A stretch of DNA of 45,993 bases from JAVBKU01 sp031553875 (GTDB lineage Bacteria; Bacteroidota; Bacteroidia; Bacteroidales; Rikenellaceae), in contig JAVBKU010000022.1 of the NCBI GenBank assembly GCA_031553875.1, positions 1 through 45,993 on the forward strand. Direction: 5' to 3'. A program made the translations under genes and the position numbers. Below the pieces are notes generated by a model. The model was not told the DNA's origin and did no database searches. It saw only the letters and a program-made list of their open reading frames with translations. Positions within the stretch are counted from its first letter, which is position 1, and each line of letters starts with the position of its first letter. This document shows positions 24,105 through 31,605 of the stretch, piece after piece.

Positions 24105-26384
24105 TTATTTTTTCTCCGGCCCCGCGATGGCGGCGGCGATGGTGGCGAGGTTGATTATCGAGCGCACGCTGGCGTTCTCGGCAATGAGGTGCACGTTGGC
24201 CGAGGTGAGACCCATAAGTATCGGCCCGGTGATGTCGGCACCCCCGATCTGCTCCATGATCCTGTATGACACGTTGGCTGCGGAGAGGTTGGGGAATATC
24301 AGCGTATTGACCTCGCGATCGCCCAGGCGGTTGAACGGGAATAGCTCCTGGCGCTTCTTGCGGTCAAGGGCTATGTCGGCCTTCATTTCGCCGTCGACCA
24401 GCAGGTCGGGATAGCTGTCGTGGAGTATCTCCACTGCCTTACCCACCTTCACCGTTTCCGATTCCGTATCCGTACCGAAGTTGGAGTGCGACAGCAGGGC
24501 TATTACCGGCTCGAGACCGAACTTGCGCACGGTGCTGGCGGCCTGTAGGGTTATCTGCACGAGCTCCTCGGTCGTGGGCGAGGTGTTCACCGCCATGTCG
24601 GCGAAGAACATCGGGCCGCGGCGCGTGGTCACGATCTCCATCGAGGAGAGCAGCTGGTTATTCATCCCGAACACCTGCCTCACCGGCTCCAGAGCCTTGG
24701 TGTAGCGGCGGCTGTAGGCCAGTACGGCCGACTCGGCCTCGCCCGAGGCCAGGAGCATCAGCGAGAACCAGTCGCGCATCATCATATATTTGCGGGACTC
24801 GATATGGCTGGCCCCCTTGCGGCTGAGCTTCGAGTAGAGCAGGGCGGCGTATTTATCGCGGCGCGCGCACTCCTCGTCGCTGCGGAAGTCGACTATGAGC
24901 GAGGGATTGATCTCGAGGTTGTTCTTGACGAGTATGGCCTCTATCTTCTTGCGGCTGCCCACGAGTATGGGGGTTATAGTGCCGTCGTTCATCATATGTA
25001 TGGCGGCCTTGACGGTGTTCTCCTTGTCGCCGTCGCTGAACACTATGCGGCGGGGACCCAGGGCCAGGGCCTTGGAGCGCATGGCGCGCAACAGCTTGTC
25101 GCTGAGGCCCATCCTATCCTCAAGGCCTGAGGTGTATGCATCCCAGTCGTCGATACCGCGGCGGGCCACGCCGGACTCGATGGCCGCCTTGGCCACAGCT
25201 ACGGAGATGTGGGATATAAGGCGCGAATCGAGCGGCTTGGGGATAAGGTACTCTCTGCCGAAAGTGATATTGCTATCGTTATACGCCGCCGTAACTATCT
25301 CAGGAACAGGCTCTTTAGTGAGGGCTGCGAGCGCCTTCACGGCGGCTATCTTCATTTCCTCATTGATGGTCGTGGCCATCACGTCGAGCGCGCCGCGGAA
25401 TATATAGGGAAAGCCAAGCACGTTATTCACCTGATTGGGATAGTCCGAGCGGCCGGTGGCGAAGATTATATCCTTACGTGAGGCCATGGCCTTGTCGTAG
25501 GATATCTCGGGATTGGGGTTGGCCAGCGCGAAGACTATCGGGTCGGCGGCCATGCTTTGCACCATCTTCTCCGTCAGTACGTCGGCAACCGACAGGCCCA
25601 GGAATACATCTGCGTCCTTCACAGCCTCCTCGAGGGTGGATATATTGCGCGAGGTGGCGAATTGCTTCTTGATATTGTTAAGGTCTGTGCGCTTGGCAGT
25701 TATCACCCCCTTGCTGTCGCACATCACGAGGTTTTCGGGCTTCACGCCCAGGGCGATATAGAGTTTGGAGCACGACACCGACGCCGCGCCAGCCCCGTTC
25801 ACCACCACCTTCACCTTGTCGATCTTCTTGCCGGTGATCTCGAGGGCGTTGAGCAGTGCGGCCGAAGAAATTATAGCCGTGCCGTGCTGGTCGTCGTGCA
25901 TCACGGGTATCGACAGCTCCTTCTTGAGCCTCTCCTCGATCTCGAAGCACTCGGGGGCCTTGATGTCCTCGAGATTTATCCCCCCGAAGGTCACCGATAT
26001 GTTTTTTACGGTCTGTATGAATTCGTCGACGTTCTTGGTATCAACCTCGATGTCGAACACGTCTATATCGGCGAATATCTTGAACAGCAGCCCCTTGCCC
26101 TCCATCACGGGCTTGCCGGCCATCGCGCCTATGTCGCCCAGGCCCAGCACCGCCGTGCCATTGGATATCACAGCCACGAGGTTGCCCTTGGCCGTATATT
26201 TATATGCGTCTTCGGGATTTTTCTCGATCTCCAGGCACGGCTCAGCCACTCCCGGCGAGTAGGCCATAGACAAGTCCTTCTGAGTGCTGTACGGTTTTGT
26301 AGGCACCACTTCGATCTTCCCCGGCCTCCCCTCCGAATGGTAGAGGAGAGCCTCTTCTCTTTTGCTCTTGACTGTTGATCCCAT
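24105..26384 (-). CDS. maeB: NADP-dependent malic enzyme with C-terminal phosphotransacetylase-like domain
   Basis: Decarboxylates malate to pyruvate with NADP reduction. The start at 26384 (MGSTVKSKREEALLYHSEG) gives 759 residues, the normal MaeB length. The frame is open 31 codons further but that extension is not family-like. Residues 1 to about 425 are the malic enzyme part, with KDLSMAYSPGVAEPCLEI, NLVAVISNGTAVLGLGDIGA, MEGKGLLFKIFADIDVFD, PVMHDDQHGTAIISSAALLNA and the nucleotide motif VVVNGAGAASVSC. From about 430 is the Pta-like domain (RRIVFSDGDKENTVKAA to NTLIFPNLSAANVSYRIMEQ). In characterised MaeB proteins this domain binds acetyl-CoA as an allosteric regulator and has no transacetylase activity, which would tie this enzyme to the Pta-AckA pathway. 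Confidence 0.96.
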   Translation of the reverse strand: MGSTVKSKREEALLYHSEGRPGKIEVVPTKPYSTQKDLSMAYSPGVAEPCLEIEKNPEDAYKYTAKGNLVAVISNGTAVLGLGDIGAMAGKPVMEGKGLLFKIFADIDVFDIEVDTKNVDEFIQTVKNISVTFGGINLEDIKAPECFEIEERLKKELSIPVMHDDQHGTAIISSAALLNALEITGKKIDKVKVVVNGAGAASVSCSKLYIALGVKPENLVMCDSKGVITAKRTDLNNIKKQFATSRNISTLEEAVKDADVFLGLSVADVLTEKMVQSMAADPIVFALANPNPEISYDKAMASRKDIIFATGRSDYPNQVNNVLGFPYIFRGALDVMATTINEEMKIAAVKALAALTKEPVPEIVTAAYNDSNITFGREYLIPKPLDSRLISHISVAVAKAAIESGVARRGIDDWDAYTSGLEDRMGLSDKLLRAMRSKALALGPRRIVFSDGDKENTVKAAIHMMNDGTITPILVGSRKKIEAILVKNNLEINPSLIVDFRSDEECARRDKYAALLYSKLSRKGASHIESRKYMMMRDWFSLMLLASGEAESAVLAYSRRYTKALEPVRQVFGMNNQLLSSMEIVTTRRGPMFFADMAVNTSPTTEELVQITLQAASTVRKFGLEPVIALLSHSNFGTDTESETVKVGKAVEILHDSYPDLLVDGEMKADIALDRKKRQELFPFNRLGDREVNTLIFPNLSAANVSYRIMEQIGGADITGPILMGLTSANVHLIAENASVRSIINLATIAAAIAGPEKK

Positions 26385-26604
26385 TTTCAGATACTGTTTC
26401 TTATTTTCGCAATTAAGTCGTACATTTGCCGCCGGCGAAGCACTCGCCACCACCCCTTTACCGTAATCATTCGCCAAGTTACTCCGGCGTCACGGTGAAT
26501 AAAATCGCACAAAAATCCACTTTTTGTTAAAAATTTACCGCGTTTGTGTTTTCGAGTTTATTTCAAGACAAACTGGGTTAAAGTTATAACTTTTTATTCG
26601 AAAA

Positions 26605-27075
26605 ATGAACTCTCTGCCGCAACTTAATTTTCCGAAATTTTCGTTCAGGATACTCTGCGACGAGGGGGGCGGCAGTTGCCGGATATGGGACGGAATACGC
26701 CGCCAGTGGCTGGTGATCACCCCCGAGGAGTGGGTACGGCAGAACTTCATACGCTACATGGTGGAACACCGCGGCGTGTCGCCCGGCCACGTGTCGCAGG
26801 AGTACCCCGTGCAGCTGAACAAGACCCAACAGAGGGCCGACATCGTGATCTTCGGCGCCTCGCTCGAGCCGCTGATGCTCATCGAGTGCAAATGCCCCGA
26901 CGTGGAGATCACGGAGAAGGTGTTCCGCCAAGCGGTGCGCTACAACAGTGTGATCAAGGCACGCTATGTGGTTGTGACCAACGGCCTCAGGCACCTGTGC
27001 TGCACGCTCGACGCGGAGACCGGCCGCTACGGCTCGATGGTAGAACTGCCCGACCTGGCAAATTTCTTCAAGTAG
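26605..27075 (+). CDS. Orphan HsdR-N-like PD-(D/E)XK domain protein
   Basis: A 156-residue cytoplasmic protein made almost wholly of the N-terminal domain of type I restriction R subunits (HSDR_N_2-like). The nuclease core is visible: an upstream Glu in VSQEYPVQ, then ADIVIFGASLEPLMLIECKCP, which supplies the D...E-x-K triad, and a helix ending in RQAVRYNSVIKARYVVVTNG. It has no helicase motor, specificity subunit or methylase nearby, so it is not a working restriction system here. Such stand-alone proteins recur in Bacteroidetes as core genes and may act in DNA repair or RNA/DNA processing, but I know of no assigned function. It is a single plus-strand gene in a minus-strand neighbourhood, with a terminator at 27104-27140. 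Confidence 0.85.
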   Translation: MNSLPQLNFPKFSFRILCDEGGGSCRIWDGIRRQWLVITPEEWVRQNFIRYMVEHRGVSPGHVSQEYPVQLNKTQQRADIVIFGASLEPLMLIECKCPDVEITEKVFRQAVRYNSVIKARYVVVTNGLRHLCCTLDAETGRYGSMVELPDLANFFK

Positions 27076-27103
27076 ACATATGCCATAAACGGCTTCATAC
27101 AGG

Positions 27104-27140
27104 ACGCGGACTTTGCCATCAGGCAAAGTCCGCGTTTTTT
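27104..27140 (+). terminator. Terminator after the HsdR-N-like gene
   Basis: A 14-bp perfect stem (acgcggactttgcc / ggcaaagtccgcgt) with loop atca and a run of T on the plus strand. It lies 29 bp after the stop and may also serve the convergent membrane gene. Confidence 0.9.
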
Positions 27141-27162
27141 ACCGTCGATTAGTCGGTGCCGT

Positions 27163-28527
27163 TTAAGTTATTTTTTCAAACAACCATTTGACATTCTTAT
27201 TGGCCCCTACGTAAAACCACGCCAAAGGAACAAAGCAGAAGATGAATCGTTTACACGAAAAACGAAGTACATTGACGATGTCGTCCCAGACATAATCGAC
27301 CTGATAGATAAGCACCAGATAAAAAATTGCAGACAGGCCGATCAACAGCAAAGCAATCGCCTGATCTCCCCGTTTGACGATCCAATAGATATTGGAAACC
27401 ACGGCTATTGCAAAAAACAGGAACGTCCATCCGAAAAGAGGGATACTGGTTATCAGATTATTCCACATCTCATGATGGATGATCATCAACTTCTTCGCAT
27501 CCCAGAAAGGCTTGAAGATAAAGACCTGGACCGCTTCAAGATTATTGAATTTAAGGAATAGGTTCCAGAATATGAACGGAAGTACGCACAGAAGTGAGAA
27601 GACGATAAGTTGTCTCCAGTTCTTACTGCGCAGCGTATCCCAAAGCAGGATACAGCAACAGGCGCCGATGAAAACGATGCCTTCGCTTCTGGTCCAAATA
27701 TTTAACATCAAGAGCAGAGTCGATATCCATAGTAGCGACCGTTCCCGTTTGTAATACCACGCCACGAAGAACAGCACCCCCAGGGAGGCGTAGAAGGCAT
27801 GCATCACATTGGTGGAGGAGAGCGACGAAAAGGAGATAAATTCAGGGGTTATAAAGGCAAAGAATGTCACGACGGCTGCAAGTGCGGGGACCGCAAAGCG
27901 CCTCAACACCCCGTAGAACGCTATAATGAACGAAAGGTAATGCAGGGCGTTCACTATTTTAGAGGTCTCCGCCCCCGCCATATAAACATAGGCGTAACTG
28001 CACTGGGTGAAAGGAGTATAAGAGATATACGAGCCCGCGCTTCTGGCCGATTCGTAAAAATTGGGGGAATTGAACAGGCTCAGGTTACGGATCGTACCCT
28101 CGCTTGCAATGACTTTACCCAAAAGGTCGAACCCGGCCAGGCTGTCCCGGTCTATAACCGGAAAATAAACGCACCTCGAAAAATTCATCACCTCCACCAC
28201 TATCATAGCGGCGACAAACACCAGCCATAAAAGGTTCAACCCCGAAAGATCGACCTTGAACGCCTCCTGTTTCCACCTCAGGAGATTCTCTTTTTTATAG
28301 AACATCCATCCTGAGAGCAATAAAATAAACAGAACAGAGCTCCAGAGCATGGAGTTTATGCTCAGGCGCACACCGATGGCGTCGAGCAGGACCATAATAA
28401 CGGTCTGCACCCCGATACCCACAGGAAACGACAGACCCGCAAGCTCCAACAACCCGAGCTTGGATGATATGGACAGGAGCAATACCGCCCCGAGCAGGAA
28501 AGAGATGATAACAGCTATCGTAGTCAT
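27163..28527 (-). CDS. Polytopic membrane protein, GT-C glycosyltransferase-like
   Basis: A 454-residue integral membrane protein with about 10-12 hydrophobic segments. The loop after the third or fourth helix carries paired acidic residues (FPVIDRDSLAGFDLLGKVI, about residues 125-142) and later aromatic-rich hydrophilic loops (NFYESARSAGSYISYTPFTQCSYAYVY). This layout is typical of GT-C glycosyltransferases that use polyprenyl-phosphate sugars and of the 'ArnT/PMT-like' proteins, where an Asp in the first large loop is catalytic. I infer a role in glycosylation of an envelope polymer or protein, without being able to name the family. It starts 17 bp downstream of the 189-residue gene on the same strand and shares its operon. 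Codon use is AT-richer than in adjacent housekeeping genes. Confidence 0.7.
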   Translation of the reverse strand: MTTIAVIISFLLGAVLLLSISSKLGLLELAGLSFPVGIGVQTVIMVLLDAIGVRLSINSMLWSSVLFILLLSGWMFYKKENLLRWKQEAFKVDLSGLNLLWLVFVAAMIVVEVMNFSRCVYFPVIDRDSLAGFDLLGKVIASEGTIRNLSLFNSPNFYESARSAGSYISYTPFTQCSYAYVYMAGAETSKIVNALHYLSFIIAFYGVLRRFAVPALAAVVTFFAFITPEFISFSSLSSTNVMHAFYASLGVLFFVAWYYKRERSLLWISTLLLMLNIWTRSEGIVFIGACCCILLWDTLRSKNWRQLIVFSLLCVLPFIFWNLFLKFNNLEAVQVFIFKPFWDAKKLMIIHHEMWNNLITSIPLFGWTFLFFAIAVVSNIYWIVKRGDQAIALLLIGLSAIFYLVLIYQVDYVWDDIVNVLRFSCKRFIFCFVPLAWFYVGANKNVKWLFEKIT

Positions 28528-28544
28528 ATAAATACCTGCCTTAA

Positions 28545-29114
28545 TTATCGTTTGGGAATGACGGTGAACTCGGGTTTATTGCTGGTCTCATACCCCAGAT
28601 CCTCATAACCGTGTCCGGAAGCGATGGCGACGTGCGTCACCTTTCCCATCAAAGGATTGTCGACCTCGCCTTTCATCACTACGTTACGCGGGTAAAGGAA
28701 ATAGGTCAGGCAGTATTTATCCGTGAGCCGTTGGTCCACATCCTTGCGTCCTTCGAATATCTGACCGGGGTTAGGAAACAGGATAATGGCATTCTCCGAA
28801 GTATGGTCCTTTATAAACATATAGTAGGTATACAAAAACCCCAATTTCATTCTGTAACGCTGATCGAGGGTCGTATCCGGAAATTTACGTGCAAGCTTCC
28901 AACTTTTCACCATCATAGTATTCCACACCCATGAATAAACGGGAGTGTTGCTGATGGCGGAGCACAATATCACTAATCCCGCTATGCCTACCAGGATACT
29001 TTTCAAACCGAAAAACCGTAGCAGGAACTCTTTTGCTACGCCCTTTGGGGGATGTGCGGCCTTGGGCTGTTGCTTCCGGGGGGCTTGCGGGTTTCGCTGT
29101 TTTGACTTACTCAT
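28545..29114 (-). CDS. Single-pass membrane protein of unknown function
   Basis: A 189-residue protein. The cytoplasmic N-terminus is rich in Lys, Gln and Pro (MSKSKQRNPQAPRKQQPK), followed by one transmembrane helix (about residues 36-56, LKSILVGIAGLVILCSAISN). The extracytoplasmic part has AIILFPNPGQIFEGRKDVDQR, then CLTYFLYPRNVVMKG and VTHVAIASGHGYEDLGY. No catalytic motif is clear. It is directly upstream (17 bp) of the GT-C-like membrane gene, so the two probably work together in the envelope. Similar small proteins occur beside mannosyltransferase-like membrane proteins in Bacteroidetes, but that is recollection, not something shown here. Confidence 0.7.
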   Translation of the reverse strand: MSKSKQRNPQAPRKQQPKAAHPPKGVAKEFLLRFFGLKSILVGIAGLVILCSAISNTPVYSWVWNTMMVKSWKLARKFPDTTLDQRYRMKLGFLYTYYMFIKDHTSENAIILFPNPGQIFEGRKDVDQRLTDKYCLTYFLYPRNVVMKGEVDNPLMGKVTHVAIASGHGYEDLGYETSNKPEFTVIPKR

Positions 29115-29242
29115 TCAGAGACTGTTATTCTGCATCTATATACGGCTACTAATGTACGACAAAATACACGATATAATTAATACAGGTCATATAATTTCAC
29201 TTTTCACATCATACCGCAACAATTACCGGCCATCAAATAACA

Positions 29243-29278
29243 TTATCGCCCATATCCTATAGCGGACATGGGCGATAA
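29243..29278 (-). terminator. Probable terminator of the ROK-GNAT operon
   Basis: An 11-bp perfect inverted repeat (ttatcgcccat / atgggcgataa) beginning 27 bp beyond the stop of the GNAT gene. The minus-strand tail is TGTTATTTGATG, only moderately T-rich. Confidence 0.55.
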
Positions 29279-29304
29279 CGGTCATAGTACAGTCTCGGAG
29301 ATCC

Positions 29305-29841
29305 TTACGACTTCTTCGGATTAAGCAGCTGGAGCATATACTCGCTCTCCCAATCCACGGTAGTGCGTATCCACTCCTTCTTCAACCCCACTATCGAGAA
29401 GCCCTTAGCCCTGAACAGGGACAGGCTCTGCTTATTGCTCAAAGGTATATTACAGTAAAGCTGATTCATTCCCAGTATCTGGAAACTGTACATTATCAGG
29501 GCGTTAAGAGCCGACGATGCATACCCCACACCCTGATCCTCCGAATTATATATCAGTATCCCCACTCCCGCCCTGCGGTTGTTGGGGTCTATATCGAAGA
29601 GGTCTATGGCTCCCACCGGGCGGCACGACTCCTTGTCCTCTATGATCAGGCGCAGCTGCCTGGTCTCATAGATGTCGTACTTCTGGTTCTCTATGAACTC
29701 CCGCAGTATATATTTCGAAAAGGGTGAGATGGTATTGCTCACCCTCCATATATTGGTATCGTTCTCCCACTTGTAAAGTATGTTGATATCCTCCGGCTCC
29801 AGGGCCCTCAACCTCACAAGATCGTTTTCAAGTATATCCAT
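29305..29841 (-). CDS. GNAT-family N-acetyltransferase (RimJ/RimL/SpeG type)
   Basis: A 178-residue acetyl-CoA-dependent acyltransferase. The start VRLRALEPEDINILYKWEND is typical of the RimJ/RimL-SpeG branch. The acetyl-CoA-binding motif A is NRRAGVGILIYNSEDQGVGYASSALNAL (about residues 88-115), with the R-x-x-G-x-G-like phosphate loop relaxed to QGVGYA. Motif B has NKQSLSLFRAKGFSIVG. The substrate could be a polyamine, a protein N-terminus or an amino sugar, and the sequence does not decide. It starts 48 bp after the ROK regulator on the same strand and is probably cotranscribed. Confidence 0.85.
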   Translation of the reverse strand: MDILENDLVRLRALEPEDINILYKWENDTNIWRVSNTISPFSKYILREFIENQKYDIYETRQLRLIIEDKESCRPVGAIDLFDIDPNNRRAGVGILIYNSEDQGVGYASSALNALIMYSFQILGMNQLYCNIPLSNKQSLSLFRAKGFSIVGLKKEWIRTTVDWESEYMLQLLNPKKS

Positions 29842-29889
29842 CTTTATTTCATTTTTGCACGCGTGGCCGGCCAGAAGGCTGGCGCACGG

Positions 29890-31116
29890 CTACAAACCCA
29901 ATATCCTGTCGTGGATGAGCATCGCCACACCGAAGGCGCCCACCTGTTCGTTGCCGTCGGAAAGGCGGTACTCGGTGTCGTTGGCGACCAGGCTCAGCGA
30001 GAACTTGTTGGCCGCGGCCTTCAGCGGCAGGAGCATGTAGTCACCCGCGGTGGAGAGGTCGCCCCCTATTATTATAAGCTCGGGATTGTAGAGATTGACC
30101 AGCATGGCCACTCCCTTGCCTATTTTCTCGCTCGCCTGCTCGATCAGCTCTATGGAGAGCATGTCGTCTTTCTTCGCCGCCTCGATAATGTCCTTTAGGT
30201 GTATCTCTTCGGGCTTGCACTTGCCGTTGTTACAAAGTATGGTGCTGCTACCGGAGGCTATCTTATTCCTCATTTTTTTCTCTATGGCCGGGCCCGACAC
30301 CTCGGTCTCGAGGCACCCCTTCTTGCCGCAGGCGCATATTATTTCGTTGTCGAAGAATGGGATGTGGCCGAACTCGCCCGCAAACCCGCTCTTGCCGTAG
30401 TATAGCTTGCCGTCGATGATTATGCCGATACCCACGCCCTGGCCCAGGTTAAGGTAGAGGATATTCTTGAGGTCGGGGCAGCACTGGTTGTACTCGGCAT
30501 AACACATGGCCCTGGTGTCGTTCTCGATGAGCACCTTGTGCCCCGTACGCTGTTCGAGTATCTCGCGCAGGGATTTTTTCTGCGAGGTGAAATACTTGTA
30601 GCTGCGCCCGGTCTGCTGGTTGACCCTGCCGGTGATACACACGCCCACACCGAGAATTTTCTGACGATCTATGCCGCACTTCTCCAGGAAATTCTCGATC
30701 GTATCGCCTATCAACTCCAGACACTGCGGCGTGTCGGCGAGGGTGAAATCTTCGAGGCTATCATGGATTATTATATTGTTATGCAGGTCGATAATGGTCA
30801 TATTGATCTTGTCACGGCCCACTTCCACGCCCGCGAAATATATCGCCGAGTTGGCCAGCCCGAATATGTTGGGGCGGCGGCCTCCGGCGGTCTCTATCTT
30901 GCCGTTGTCGACCACGATCTTCTCAGCCACGAGCTCAGCCACGAGCTTGGTCGTGGTGGGAATGCTGATATGCAGGTGGGCCGCAAGGTCGGAGAGTGTA
31001 CACTCGGTACGGATGGCCATGTAGGCGATGATGCTCTTCTTGAGGAGATTGTTCTTTTGCACTATCCCTTTGAGATCATTCTCATCGATGCTGAAAAACT
31101 CGCGTAGTGTAGTCAT
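29890..31116 (-). CDS. ROK-family transcriptional regulator (NagC/XylR type)
   Basis: A 409-residue protein. The frame is open to 31218, but the start at 31116 (MTTLREFFSIDENDLKG) fits the family. Residues 1-80 include a winged helix (SIIAYMAIRTECTLSDLAAHLHISIPTTTKLVAELVAEKIVVDNG). The ROK domain follows: YFAGVEVGRDKINMTIIDL, GVGVCITGRVNQQTG, VLIENDTRAMCYAEY with the Asp that would be catalytic in sugar kinases, LNLGQGVGIGIIIDG, and the zinc-binding motif CACGKKGC after GEFGHIP. Its C-terminus NPELIIIGGDLSTAGDY is standard. It probably senses a sugar or phosphosugar and represses a catabolic set, but the target is not apparent here. The GNAT gene is downstream. Confidence 0.92.
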   Translation of the reverse strand: MTTLREFFSIDENDLKGIVQKNNLLKKSIIAYMAIRTECTLSDLAAHLHISIPTTTKLVAELVAEKIVVDNGKIETAGGRRPNIFGLANSAIYFAGVEVGRDKINMTIIDLHNNIIIHDSLEDFTLADTPQCLELIGDTIENFLEKCGIDRQKILGVGVCITGRVNQQTGRSYKYFTSQKKSLREILEQRTGHKVLIENDTRAMCYAEYNQCCPDLKNILYLNLGQGVGIGIIIDGKLYYGKSGFAGEFGHIPFFDNEIICACGKKGCLETEVSGPAIEKKMRNKIASGSSTILCNNGKCKPEEIHLKDIIEAAKKDDMLSIELIEQASEKIGKGVAMLVNLYNPELIIIGGDLSTAGDYMLLPLKAAANKFSLSLVANDTEYRLSDGNEQVGAFGVAMLIHDRILGL

Positions 31117-31292
31117 GATTTTTAAAACGTTAAATTGTCCCGCAGGCGGCACCAGCTTTATGCCTGAGTATGATTGAGATACATATTCACGGAAACCCGG
31201 AGCGCTGCGGCACATCAAACTTAAATTTTTTATAAATAAAAAACAATAGCATTAGTAATTTTTCTTAAAATATTTTGCATTTTTTACAAAAA

Positions 31293-31325
31293 AGCGGAAC
31301 CGCCGTTTGGCGATTCCGCTTTTTT
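31293..31325. terminator. Bidirectional terminator beyond the truncated fabD copy
   Basis: A hairpin flanked by A and T runs (agcggaac-cgcc-gttt-ggcg-attccgct). It is the homologue of the intact fabD terminator at 33371-33403 and sits at the same distance (38 nt) from the fabD stop, but with a different loop and one compensating difference. It was probably the original fabD terminator. Confidence 0.75.
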
Positions 31326-31363
31326 GCGACCGGGAGCGCTATGCTCCGCGACGTAACGCTATA

Positions 31364-31531
31364 TTACAGCGACTGCATGGATTGGCACACAGCTTCCCTG
31401 TTTACTTTTTTGATCAGGCCGGCGAGCACGCTGCCGGGTCCGAGTTCGATGAATTCATCGGCGCCGTCGGAGAACATGTTCTGCACTATCTGCGTCCAAC
31501 GCACGGGAGCTGTGAGCTGCGCCACGAGGTT
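31364..31531 (-). pseudogene. Truncated copy of the 3' end of fabD (56 codons)
   Basis: 168 bp identical, except at one position (31474), to the last 168 bp of the intact fabD at 33442-33609. It encodes LVAQL...NREAVCQSMQSL with a Leu to Phe change (QNMFSDGADEF) and retains the stop codon, but it has no start and no upstream part of the gene. Homology stops abruptly at 31531, where a terminator for the gene at 31606-33267 begins. The copy cannot encode a working transacylase. Confidence 0.9.
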
Positions 31532-31541
31532 CCGCCTCAAA

Positions 31542-31569
31542 AAAGCCGCCTCATTACGGAGACGGCTTT
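31542..31569 (-). terminator. Terminator of the exported SH3-like protein gene
   Basis: An inverted repeat (aaagccgcctc / gagacggcttt, one mismatch) with A and T runs on either side, 37 bp after the stop codon of the 553-residue gene. Confidence 0.7.
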
Positions 31570-31605
31570 CTTGTAAAAATTCACTGCGTTATACGATAAA
31601 AAACG

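Noticed and set aside
26385..26477. An N-terminal extension of MaeB using the upstream ATG at 26477
   Set aside because: The extra 31 residues are not family-like, while the start at 26384 gives the standard 759-residue length.
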